Positions 35,560 to 43,387 of a stretch of DNA of 64,000 nt are shown here, in pieces. The notes under the pieces were generated by a model. The model was not told the origin of the DNA and did not search any database. It saw only the letters and a program-made list of their open reading frames with translations. This stretch comes from Amycolatopsis sp. CA-128772. Lineage in GTDB: Bacteria; Actinomycetota; Actinomycetes; Mycobacteriales; Pseudonocardiaceae. The position numbers and the translations under genes were made by a program. Each line of letters begins with the position of its first letter. Position 1 is the first letter of the stretch. The DNA is taken from positions 25,080-89,079 of the forward strand of contig NZ_PPHG01000081.1 of assembly GCF_002904295.1 (NCBI RefSeq), given 5' to 3'.

Positions 35560-36432
35560 ATGAAACTGCTCGTGTACGGCGCCGGGATCACCGGCAGCAT
35601 GTTCGCCGCACGGCTGCACGACGCCGGGCACGACGTCTCGCTCGTCGCCCGGGGCGAGCGCCTGGCCGCCCTGCGCCGGCACGGCGTCCAGCTCGCCGAG
35701 GGCAGCAGCCCGGTGGTCAGGTCGGTGCCGGTGCCGGTGGTCGAGCACCCGGACGGCAGCTACGACCTGATCGCCGTCCTGGTCCGCACCCACCAGGTGG
35801 ACGCGGTGCTGCGGTCCCTCACCGGCCTCGGCGGCGATGTGCTGTTCATGCTCAACTGGGCGGCGGGCGCGGAGCCGCTGGGCGCGGTGATCGGCCACGA
35901 GCGGGTGCTGCTCGGCTTCCCCACGGACGGCGGCACGAGGGACGGCGACGTGGTCCGCTACCGTCCGGCCGGCCTCCTGACCCGCCTGGCCCCGATGCCG
36001 ATCGGCGAACCCGGCGGCGCGGCCACCCCGCGGCTGGACCGGATCGTCCGGGCCTTTCGCGCCGCCGGGATCAACGCCAAGGCCGAACCACGGATGGACG
36101 CCTGGCTCAAGACGCACGCCGCGTTCGCGGTGCCGCTCGAACACGCGGTGCACGCGGCGGGCGGCCCGGTGTCGCTGGCCGGCGACCCGGCCGCGGTCCG
36201 CGGCATGGTCCACCTCATCCGGCAGAACCTGGCCACCATGCCGGCACCAGCGGTTCCTAGCGGGTTCGCGGCGGTGCGGACGCTGCCGGAAGGGCTGCTC
36301 GTGGCCGCACTACGGCGCTTCTTGCGAAGCCCGACGGCCGCATACAGCGGGCTCGCCGTCGCCTCCCCCGCGGCGACCGCCGAACTCGAGCGGATGACCG
36401 AGCAGATACGCGCCCAGGCGAAGGCCCGGTAG
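35560..36432 (+). CDS. Ketopantoate reductase-like (ApbA/PanE) protein
   Basis: 290 residues with the N-terminal NADP motif YGAGITGSMFAARLHDAGHDV and VARGERL after the second strand. The C-terminal helical domain has a plausible catalytic lysine region (WLKTHAAFAVPLEHA). True PanE identity is doubtful because the C-terminal motif is divergent; it may reduce another keto acid. AAAGGAGG precedes the ATG at 35560. Confidence 0.82.
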   Translation: MKLLVYGAGITGSMFAARLHDAGHDVSLVARGERLAALRRHGVQLAEGSSPVVRSVPVPVVEHPDGSYDLIAVLVRTHQVDAVLRSLTGLGGDVLFMLNWAAGAEPLGAVIGHERVLLGFPTDGGTRDGDVVRYRPAGLLTRLAPMPIGEPGGAATPRLDRIVRAFRAAGINAKAEPRMDAWLKTHAAFAVPLEHAVHAAGGPVSLAGDPAAVRGMVHLIRQNLATMPAPAVPSGFAAVRTLPEGLLVAALRRFLRSPTAAYSGLAVASPAATAELERMTEQIRAQAKAR

Positions 36433-36469
36433 CGAGAGGGTTTTGCCGGCCGCGTCGGGCCGGCGAGGG

Positions 36470-36736
36470 TCAGCGCACCAGCCAGGGGGCGAGCAGCTTC
36501 TCCAGATCGGCGTCCGACAACGCGCGCGGCCCGCCGTGGAACTCGTGCCACCGCGACGCGTCGCACGCCGCGGTGTACTCGACCTCGAACGCCCGCATGA
36601 GGACGTACATGAACGTCACCGAGCTGAACCGCTCACCCAGCAACGTCCGCGCCTCACGGGCGACGTCCGTCGCGCCGGTGAAATCCGACAGCTTCAACGA
36701 TTCCGCAGCCGGGTCCAGCAGGCTGGGGGCATACAT
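36470..36736 (-). CDS. Small conserved protein, copy 1 (duplicated with the rlmN 3' end)
   Basis: 88 residues: MYAPSLLDPAAE, FSSVTFMYVLMRAFEVEYTA, RWHEFHGGPRALSDADLEKL. A close but diverged copy is at 41234-41506. In both places it follows the end of rlmN by about 33 bases. Conservation of length and frame in both copies supports a real gene. Family and function are unknown to me. Confidence 0.6.
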   Translation of the reverse strand: MYAPSLLDPAAESLKLSDFTGATDVAREARTLLGERFSSVTFMYVLMRAFEVEYTAACDASRWHEFHGGPRALSDADLEKLLAPWLVR

Positions 36737-36768
36737 CACGACGATTTCTCCATAACCGAAACGAAAAC

Positions 36769-37100
36769 TCAGCCTTCGGCAGCAAGCTGCCCGCAAGCGG
36801 CGGCGATCTCCTGGCCGCGCGTGTCACGCACGGTGCACGCTACTCCCCCGGCGTTCACCAGCCGCACGAACTCCCGCTCCACCGGCTTCGGCGACGCGTC
36901 CCACTTGCTGCCCGGGGTCGGGTTCAACGGAATGACGTTGACGTGCACCAGCTGGCCCAGTGCTTCCGCAGCCGCTTCGCCAGCAGCTCCGCACGCCACG
37001 GCTGGTCGTTGATGTCCCGGATCAACGCGTACTCGATCGACACCCGCCGCCCGGACGTGTCGGCGTAGTACCGCGCGGCGGAGAGCACCTTGTCTGTGTT
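36769..37100 (-). pseudogene. 3' fragment of rlmN (partial duplicate)
   Basis: On the minus strand this encodes the last ~110 residues of RlmN (KVLSAARYYADTSGRR, LIRDINDQPWRAELLAKRLR, then LVHVNVIPLNPTPGS to ACGQLAAEG). A single G is missing at 36960/36961 relative to the intact gene, breaking the frame. It lacks the catalytic Cys motif and any start. It is similar to 41540-41880 but clearly diverged, so it is not a fresh duplication. Confidence 0.85.
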
Positions 37101-37197
37101 CCTCTTCACCCCGAGGCGCGTTGGCGTTGTCCGAGCTGCGGTTCGCCAGCTGGACGGGAGTACCGGCGGTCCACGCCGGAGAGGTCGCGGTGAAGGC

Positions 37198-37803
37198 TCA
37201 GAGCCACCCGTTAATTTCGGCGAGGCGGGCGGCTTCGGCGCGCGTGCGGGCCTCGGTCTTGCCGATGGCCGAAGACAAGTGGTTGCGCACCGTTCCCGCG
37301 GTGAGGTCGAGCGCCCGCGCGATGTCGGCGACCGTGCCGCCTTCGGCGGTCGCGCGGAGTACGTCAGCTTCGCGGTCGGTCAGCGGGCTGGTGCCGGTGG
37401 CGAGGGACTCGGCCGCCAGGGCCGGATCGATGAACCGCAGGCCCGCGTGGACCCGGCGGATCGCGTTGAGCAGCTGCTCGGGCCGGGAGTCCTTGACCAC
37501 GAACCCGGCCGCGCCCGCGGACATCGCGCGGGCGAGGTAGCCGGGGCGGCTGAACGTGGTGCAGATCAGCACGCGGCAGGCCGGCATCGCGTGCCGCAGC
37601 TCGGCGGTGACCGCGAGGCCGTCGCGGCCGGGCATCTGCACGTCGAGGAGCGCGACGTCGGGAGTCGTCCGCCGGGCCGCCGGACCGACATCGAGACCGG
37701 AACCGACCTCGGCCACGACGTCGATATCCGGTTCGAGGCGCAGCATCGACGCCAGCGCGCCGCGCACGAGGGCCTGGTCGTCGGCCAGCAGGACGCGGAT
37801 CAC
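37198..37803 (-). CDS. NarL/LuxR-type response regulator
   Basis: 201 residues. Receiver domain with acidic pair in LLADDQALVRG, phospho-acceptor Asp in DVALLDVQMPGRDGL, Thr in ICTTF and Lys in VVKDSRP; C-terminal LuxR helix-turn-helix (LTDREADVLRATAEGGTVAD, then LDLTAGTVRNHL). Its GTG start overlaps the stop of the sensor kinase (GTGA), so the pair is coupled. Confidence 0.93.
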   Translation of the reverse strand: MIRVLLADDQALVRGALASMLRLEPDIDVVAEVGSGLDVGPAARRTTPDVALLDVQMPGRDGLAVTAELRHAMPACRVLICTTFSRPGYLARAMSAGAAGFVVKDSRPEQLLNAIRRVHAGLRFIDPALAAESLATGTSPLTDREADVLRATAEGGTVADIARALDLTAGTVRNHLSSAIGKTEARTRAEAARLAEINGWL

Positions 37804-38942
37804 GCCGGGACCGCCTCGGCGCGCGCGAACACGCGGTAGCCGCCGCGCGGACCGCGACCGTGCTCGAGCTGGCCGCAGACCTCGGCGAGGCGCTCGGCCA
37901 GGCCGGTGAGGCCGTGCCCGGCGGTCGGTTCGGCGGTGACCGTGCCGTCGTCGGTCACCTCGACCCAGCCGGGACCGACGCGGATCCGGCACTGCCCCGC
38001 GTCGGAGTGCCGGAGCACGTTGGTCACCGCTTCCCGGACCACGTAACCGAACACCCCGCGCAGCTCCGGTTCGACCTCGTCCACCGAAGCCGGCAGCTCG
38101 GCCTGCACCCCCGCGGCGCGCAACGCCAGCCGGGCACCCGAAAGCTCGGTGGCCAGCGACACCTCCCGGTACCCCGAGACGGTGGCGCGGACGTCGGCGA
38201 GAGATTGGTGGCACAGGGTTTCGAGGTCGCGAACCTCGGTGAGCGCGGGGCCGGTGTCCGCGGCCGTCTCAAGGATGCGCCGGGCGAGCCCGAGCTTGAC
38301 GGCCATCGTGGACAGGTTGTGGCCGAGGATGTCGTGCAGCTCGCGGGCGACCCGTGCGCGTTCGGACTCCACGGCCATCCGCCGGATCTGCGCGCGGGCG
38401 GCCTTCAGGTGCCCGGTCGTGAACGTCAGCGCGAAAACGATCCCCACCGCCGCGGTCACCCCGCCGAGCGTGCCCACCTGCGTCCAGCTCACCTGCCCGG
38501 ACGTCGTGAGCATCCACGTGAGCTGGGCGGCCGCTGTGGCGAACCCGAGGGGCAGGGAGTAGCGCAGCGGCAGCAGCATCAAGCCGATCGCGATGGCGAA
38601 GGTCAGGTCGGTCAGGTAGTCCGGCGAGCCGAAGAGCAGGGCGGGGGTGGCACCGAAGGCGAACAACGCCGCCACGAAGACCGCCCGCTGCCGCCGAGGA
38701 GCCGCCGGCGCGAACCACAGCGCGAAGAGGTAACCGGCGACGTAGAGGCCGATGGCGGCGAGCGCGACGACTGTCCGCGCCGCACCGTGCCCGCCGTGGA
38801 CGATCAAGCTGACCCGCGGCAGCAGGACCAGCGCCGCGAGTCCGTTGACGACCATGGGCGCCACCCGGCGCCGCCGGTCGGTCCAGAAGCTCCAGTCCGG
38901 CCACTGCCGGACCGAAAACCGGCCGGGATCACGCTCGCTCAC
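37800..38942 (-). CDS. Sensor histidine kinase, DesK/HisKA_3 type
   Basis: 380 residues: about five N-terminal membrane helices, then the H-box ERARVARELHDILGHNLS with the phospho-His, and an ATPase domain with VREAVTNVLRHSDA (N box) and AEPTAGHGLTGLAERL (G box). It phosphorylates the coupled NarL-type regulator. The membrane part has no recognisable ligand domain. The next gene, divergent, is a secreted hydrolase, a likely target. Confidence 0.92.
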   Translation of the reverse strand: MSERDPGRFSVRQWPDWSFWTDRRRRVAPMVVNGLAALVLLPRVSLIVHGGHGAARTVVALAAIGLYVAGYLFALWFAPAAPRRQRAVFVAALFAFGATPALLFGSPDYLTDLTFAIAIGLMLLPLRYSLPLGFATAAAQLTWMLTTSGQVSWTQVGTLGGVTAAVGIVFALTFTTGHLKAARAQIRRMAVESERARVARELHDILGHNLSTMAVKLGLARRILETAADTGPALTEVRDLETLCHQSLADVRATVSGYREVSLATELSGARLALRAAGVQAELPASVDEVEPELRGVFGYVVREAVTNVLRHSDAGQCRIRVGPGWVEVTDDGTVTAEPTAGHGLTGLAERLAEVCGQLEHGRGPRGGYRVFARAEAVPA

Positions 38943-39027
38943 CGGCCCACCCTAAGCACCGGGCCCGCGAGCCGCCCCATGACAGATGGCACAGGACGTC
39001 CCCGCCGGGCCGTGGTCCGGTGGAGTC

Positions 39028-40473
39028 ATGGAACCGATGAAGAAGATCTTGCCGGCGGCGCTCGCCGCGGCCGCGGTGGTCTCGGGGGTGTCCGCGGCGG
39101 GCGCGGCCGACAGGGCGCCGGTGGCCTGGGGGCCGTGCCCGGCCGACGTCGCCAAGCCCGGCCTGCAGTGCTCGACGCTCGAAGTTCCGCTGGACTACCG
39201 TCACCCGGACGGGCGAAAGATCACGGTCGCGCTGTCGCGGCTGGCGAGCGCGAACCCGGCGCAACGCCGTGGCGTCCTGCTGGTCAACCAGGGCGGCCCC
39301 GGCCTGAACGGCCTGGACTTCCCGGTGGCGCTGGTGGATGCGGGACTGCCGCAGCGGGTGCGCGACACCTACGACGTGATCGGGTTCGACCCACGCGGGG
39401 TCGGCCACAGCACCCCGGTGACCTGTGACATGACGCCGAAGCAGACGGCGGAGAGCGTGAGCCCGCCCTTCCCGTACCGCGCGGCGGACGTGACCAAGGC
39501 GGCCGAGGCCGCGAAAACGGTCGCGCGGCAGTGCCTGACGTCGAAGACTGCGTCGATGCTGCCGTTCGTGACCACGGCGAACACCGCGCGGGACATGGAC
39601 GGTATCCGGACGGCGCTGGGCGAGCCGAAGCTGTCGTACTACGGCGATTCCTACGGAACCTACCTCGGTGCGGTGTACACGTCGCTGTACCCCGGCCGCA
39701 GCGACCGGATCGTCCTCGACAGCAACCTCCGCCCGGAGGGTTACGACGTCGAAGCGCTGCGGAGCCAAGCACTGGGCTTCGAAACCCGGTTCCCCGACTT
39801 CGCGAAGCTCGCCGCGGCCAACCCGGCCCAGTACAGCCTGGGCGCCACCCCCGCGGCAGTGCGCGCGAAGTACTTCGAACTGGCCGAGCGCCTGGACCGG
39901 GCACCGGCACAGGGTTACGACGGCACGACGTTCCGCACGATCACCGCGGGCTTCCTCCGCGCGGACGCCGCCCTGCCCGCTCTGGCGAAGCTGTGGCACG
40001 AGCTCGACGTGAACGAGCCGGCGTTCCCGCCCGCCGGCGCCGGGGCGGACTCCGACAACTTCGCGGCGAGCTACCTCGCCGTGGTCTGCGGAGATTCCCG
40101 GTGGCCGGAAGCGGTGGGGACCTACCAGCGCAACGTCGCGGTCGACCGCGTCCGCTACCCGATGTACGGCCCGTACGCGGCGAACATCCGGCCGTGCGCG
40201 TTCTGGCCGGCGCCCGCCGAGCCGCGGGTGCGCATCACCGATGACGGCCCGGCGAACGTGCTGATGCTGCAGAACCTCCGCGACCCGGCCACGCCGATGC
40301 CGGGAGCGCTCCGCCTGCGCGCGGCATTCGGCGACCGCGCCCGGCTGGTGACGGCCGATCAAGGTGGGCACGTGGCTTACCTCAACGGTGCGAACGAATG
40401 CGGGAACAACGCCGTGAGCGATTACCTGACGACGGGAAAGCGGCCACCACACGACGCTTTCTGCCGGGCCTGA
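39028..40473 (+). CDS. Secreted alpha/beta hydrolase, S33 tripeptidyl-aminopeptidase-like
   Basis: 481 residues. A signal peptide (MKKILPAALAAAAVVSGVSA, within the first ~26 residues) precedes the mature enzyme. The nucleophile is Ser in GDSYGTYLG, the oxyanion region is VNQGGPGLNG, and the C-terminal catalytic His is in DQGGHVAYLNG. The family includes Streptomyces tripeptidyl aminopeptidases. ATG 39028; in-frame ATG 39037 is also possible. Divergent from the two-component pair, which may regulate it. Confidence 0.88.
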   Translation: MEPMKKILPAALAAAAVVSGVSAAGAADRAPVAWGPCPADVAKPGLQCSTLEVPLDYRHPDGRKITVALSRLASANPAQRRGVLLVNQGGPGLNGLDFPVALVDAGLPQRVRDTYDVIGFDPRGVGHSTPVTCDMTPKQTAESVSPPFPYRAADVTKAAEAAKTVARQCLTSKTASMLPFVTTANTARDMDGIRTALGEPKLSYYGDSYGTYLGAVYTSLYPGRSDRIVLDSNLRPEGYDVEALRSQALGFETRFPDFAKLAAANPAQYSLGATPAAVRAKYFELAERLDRAPAQGYDGTTFRTITAGFLRADAALPALAKLWHELDVNEPAFPPAGAGADSDNFAASYLAVVCGDSRWPEAVGTYQRNVAVDRVRYPMYGPYAANIRPCAFWPAPAEPRVRITDDGPANVLMLQNLRDPATPMPGALRLRAAFGDRARLVTADQGGHVAYLNGANECGNNAVSDYLTTGKRPPHDAFCRA

Positions 40474-40499
40474 GCGAACCGCAGCGCCGGTCGACGACG

Positions 40500-41105
40500 G
40501 CGGGCAGCCGCAATGTGAGGAACCTGCCCTGCTCACAGGCACGACAGACGAACGCATACCCGCACCCGCTGCCGAAGTTGGTGCTGTGGCCGCGGCCTTC
40601 CTCGAGTTGCACGGCGAACTCCATCACCGTCGCGCAGACCGGGCACACCGGGGTCTCGTCGTTCTGCAGCCACGCCGGCGCGCGCCGCCCACCACGCCGA
40701 GGACCTCGGCCTCGGAACGGCCCGTCTCGGCTGACCACTTACCGCGCGCTTCCTCGTAGCCGTCGGCATCGACCGGTCTCACCTCGATGCCGCACACCTC
40801 CGCGAGCTGCGTCTCGTCCCCGTCCGGCACGAGGGCGGGGACGAGGTCACCGCGCCGAAACAGCAGGGCACGGTTACCGCCCGACACCGGGTCCCACTCG
40901 TCGCACAGACCAGGATCGTTCTGACATAGGAAGATCGACAGGATCGCCGAAGCATCGAGCACGACCTGGGCCACGAACTCCACCGGTCCCCCGCAGGCGG
41001 CGCAGCGGGGCCAGCCGAAGCCGGCGGGCGCCGAGGGGACGCCGCCGGTGCGGGTCACCTCGGCTTCGGCGACGGCCGGTCCGCTGTAGATCAGCAGGTC
41101 GGTCG
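40500..41105 (-). pseudogene. Zinc-ribbon protein of unknown function, frameshifted
   Basis: From ~41100 the frame reads TTDLLIYSGPAVAEAEVTRT, with CAACGG and LCQNDPGLCDEWDP, through EVLGVVGG; it then continues one frame over as PAWLQNDETPVCPVCATVME, CRACEQGRFLTLRLP. The two halves belong together (paired Cys motifs; Trp-Leu-Gln segment), so one base is gained or lost near 40680. No start codon precedes the first residues, and the end runs into noncoding sequence. It may bind zinc through CxxC pairs. Confidence 0.6.
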
Positions 41106-41233
41106 TGGCCGAGAGTCTAGGCAGTCGACATCGCAAGCTGGCTGGCCCAGTGACAGACCTCGGGCGAGGCACCCCCAGCACTCCTGGTGCTCGCCGTCCA
41201 GAGCGGGCCCCTACCGGATCAGCCGAACCAGGG

Positions 41234-41506
41234 TCAACGCTCGAGCCAGGGGGCAAGCAGGTTCTCCAGGTCTGCGTCCGACAGCGCCCGCGGGCCACCA
41301 TGGAACTCGTGCCAGCGTGACGCGTCCCGTGCGGCGGTGTACTCGACCTCGAACGCCCGCATCAGCACGTACATGAACGTCACCGAGCTGAACCGCTCAC
41401 CCAACACGGACCGCGCCTCACGCGCCACCTCGGTCGCACCACGGCCGACCACATCCGCGAGCCGAAGCTCCTCCGCAGCCGGATCCAACAGACTGGGGGC
41501 ATACAT
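41234..41506 (-). CDS. Small conserved protein, copy 2
   Basis: 90 residues from MYAPSLLDPAAEELRLAD; an in-frame ATG at 41518 would add MFVV. It shares FSSVTFMYVLMRAFEVEYTA and the WHEFHGGPRALSDADLE segment with the copy at 36470-36736. It follows rlmN by 33 bases and is probably co-transcribed with it. Unknown function. Confidence 0.65.
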   Translation of the reverse strand: MYAPSLLDPAAEELRLADVVGRGATEVAREARSVLGERFSSVTFMYVLMRAFEVEYTAARDASRWHEFHGGPRALSDADLENLLAPWLER

Positions 41507-41539
41507 CACGACAAACACTCCATCATCGAAACGAACAAA

Positions 41540-42646
41540 TCAGCCTTCAGCCGCCAGCTGACCACAGGCAGCCGCGATGTCCTGGCCACGGGTGTCCCGG
41601 ACCGTGCAGGCGACACCACCGGCGTTCACCAGGCGCACGAACTCCCGCTCCACCGGCTTCGGCGACGCGTCCCACTCGCTACCCGGAGTCGGGTTCAGCG
41701 GAATGACGTTGACGTGCACGAGCTGACCCAGGTGCTTCCGCAAACGCTTTGCGAGCAACTCCGCCCGCCAGGGCTGGTCGTTGATGTCCCGGATCAGGGC
41801 GTACTCGATCGAGACCCGCCGCCCGGAATTGTCCGCGTAGTACCGGGCAGCGGAGAGCACCTCATCAATCGACCACCGGTTGTTCACCGGCACCAAGGTG
41901 TCGCGCAGCTCGTCGTCCGGCGTGTGCAACGACACCGCCAGGCGCACCTGCATCTTCTCATCCGCCAGCTTGCGAATGGCCGGCGCCAACCCCACGGTCG
42001 ACACCGTCACCGAACGCTGCCCGATCCCCAAACCACCCGGCGCCGGATCGGTGATCCGCCGGACCGCCGCCACCACGCGCTTGTAGTTGGCCAGCGGCTC
42101 ACCCATGCCCATGAAGACGATGTTCGACAGCCGGCCAGGGCCGCCCGGCATCGCGCCGTCGCGCATGACCGCCGCGGCCGAGCGGACCTGGTCGACGATC
42201 TCCGCCGTCGACAGGTTGCGGTCGAGACCGCCCTGGCCGGTCGCGCAGAACGGGCAGGCCATGCCGCAGCCGGCCTGGCTCGAGATGCACAGCGTCGCGC
42301 GGTCCGGGTAGCGCATCAGGACGCTCTCCAGCAGCGTGCCGTCGTGCGCGCGCCACAGCGTCTTGCGCGTCGCGCCGTCGTCGGCCGCCAGGGCGCGGAC
42401 CTCGGTGAGCAGGGTCGGCATCAGCGACTCGACGAGCCGCGAGCGCGACGCCGCCGGGATGTCCGTCATCTCGGCCGGGTCCACCGTCAGGCGGGAGAAG
42501 TAGTGGTTCGACAGCTGCTTCGCGCGGAAGGGCTTCTCCCCCAGCTCGGCGACGGCGGCCGCGCGCTCGGACACCGAGAGGTCGGCGAGGTGGCGCGGCG
42601 GCAGGCCACGCTTGGGCGCGTCGAAGACGAGGGGAAGGGCAGTCAT
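41540..42646 (-). CDS. rlmN: Dual-specificity rRNA/tRNA adenine-C2 methyltransferase
   Basis: 368 residues, full length. Radical-SAM cluster CGMACPFCATG (CxxxCxxC) after LCISSQAG; the methyl-carrying Cys near the C-terminus lies in GGVACTVRDTRG. It methylates A2503 of 23S rRNA and A37 of some tRNAs. ATG at 42646 (MTALPLVFDAPKRG). A broken partial copy of its 3' end lies 4.4 kb downstream. Confidence 0.95.
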   Translation of the reverse strand: MTALPLVFDAPKRGLPPRHLADLSVSERAAAVAELGEKPFRAKQLSNHYFSRLTVDPAEMTDIPAASRSRLVESLMPTLLTEVRALAADDGATRKTLWRAHDGTLLESVLMRYPDRATLCISSQAGCGMACPFCATGQGGLDRNLSTAEIVDQVRSAAAVMRDGAMPGGPGRLSNIVFMGMGEPLANYKRVVAAVRRITDPAPGGLGIGQRSVTVSTVGLAPAIRKLADEKMQVRLAVSLHTPDDELRDTLVPVNNRWSIDEVLSAARYYADNSGRRVSIEYALIRDINDQPWRAELLAKRLRKHLGQLVHVNVIPLNPTPGSEWDASPKPVEREFVRLVNAGGVACTVRDTRGQDIAAACGQLAAEG

Positions 42647-42808
42647 AACCGGACCAGTGTCCCACGGGCCCGCCGGCACCGCCCGGGCCACCCCGGCCCG
42701 GTGTACCCCAGGTCACCAGCCCCCGGTCGCTGCCGCCGCATCACCCACAGGGATGATCGACGGCGTCCACCGGACGGGGGTCCGGCGTCCGACGAAAGAG
42801 GTGAGCTC

Positions 42809-43387
42809 GTGTCCTTCCGGCACCTTGTCCTGGCTGTCGCGGTCACCTTGGGCGTCGCCGCCTGCAGCACCACGGCCGAGGGACCCGCCGCGCCGAGCCC
42901 GGCGAACGGGCCGCAGGCGACCGTGGGGTCCCTGCGCCTGCCGCTGCCCCCGAACGCGACCTACACCGAGCACAGCCCGGACGGCCTGCTGGACGGCTGC
43001 ATCGCCGAAGGCACCGTGACCTGCGAAGCGCGCGTCCTGGACCTGCGCAAGGTGGACCCGGCCGCGCCGATCAACCTCCCGAGCACGAAGCGGCCCTTCG
43101 GCTGGTACCCCGGCACGGACCTGCCGACCTGCATCACCCCCGCGTCACCGCCGGGGAAGGCCGCCGGGGCCACCGGCAGCACCCTCCTCGACTCCGGCTT
43201 CGCGCGGATCGGCCCCAAGACGGCCGAGTACGGCCGCTGGAAGGTCACCTGCGAGAACTCGGCCCAGAACAACCAGGTCCGGTCGTGGTGGCTGCCGACG
43301 AGCCGGATCCTGATCGTCCAGTACGGGTCCTTCCCCGGCTGGGACGCCAAGATGGACACCCTGCTCGCCGGCGCCACCTTCAGCTGA
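42809..43387 (+). CDS. Putative lipoprotein
   Basis: 192 residues. VSFRHLVLAVAVTLGVAACS has a lipobox ending in Cys20; the mature part is about 170 residues with two further Cys pairs (DGCIAEGTVTCEA; CITPAS and KVTCENSA), suggesting disulphides outside the cell. No family recognised. GTG 42809 is preceded by AAAGAGG. Divergent from rlmN and convergent with the transketolase-like gene. Confidence 0.7.
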   Translation: MSFRHLVLAVAVTLGVAACSTTAEGPAAPSPANGPQATVGSLRLPLPPNATYTEHSPDGLLDGCIAEGTVTCEARVLDLRKVDPAAPINLPSTKRPFGWYPGTDLPTCITPASPPGKAAGATGSTLLDSGFARIGPKTAEYGRWKVTCENSAQNNQVRSWWLPTSRILIVQYGSFPGWDAKMDTLLAGATFS

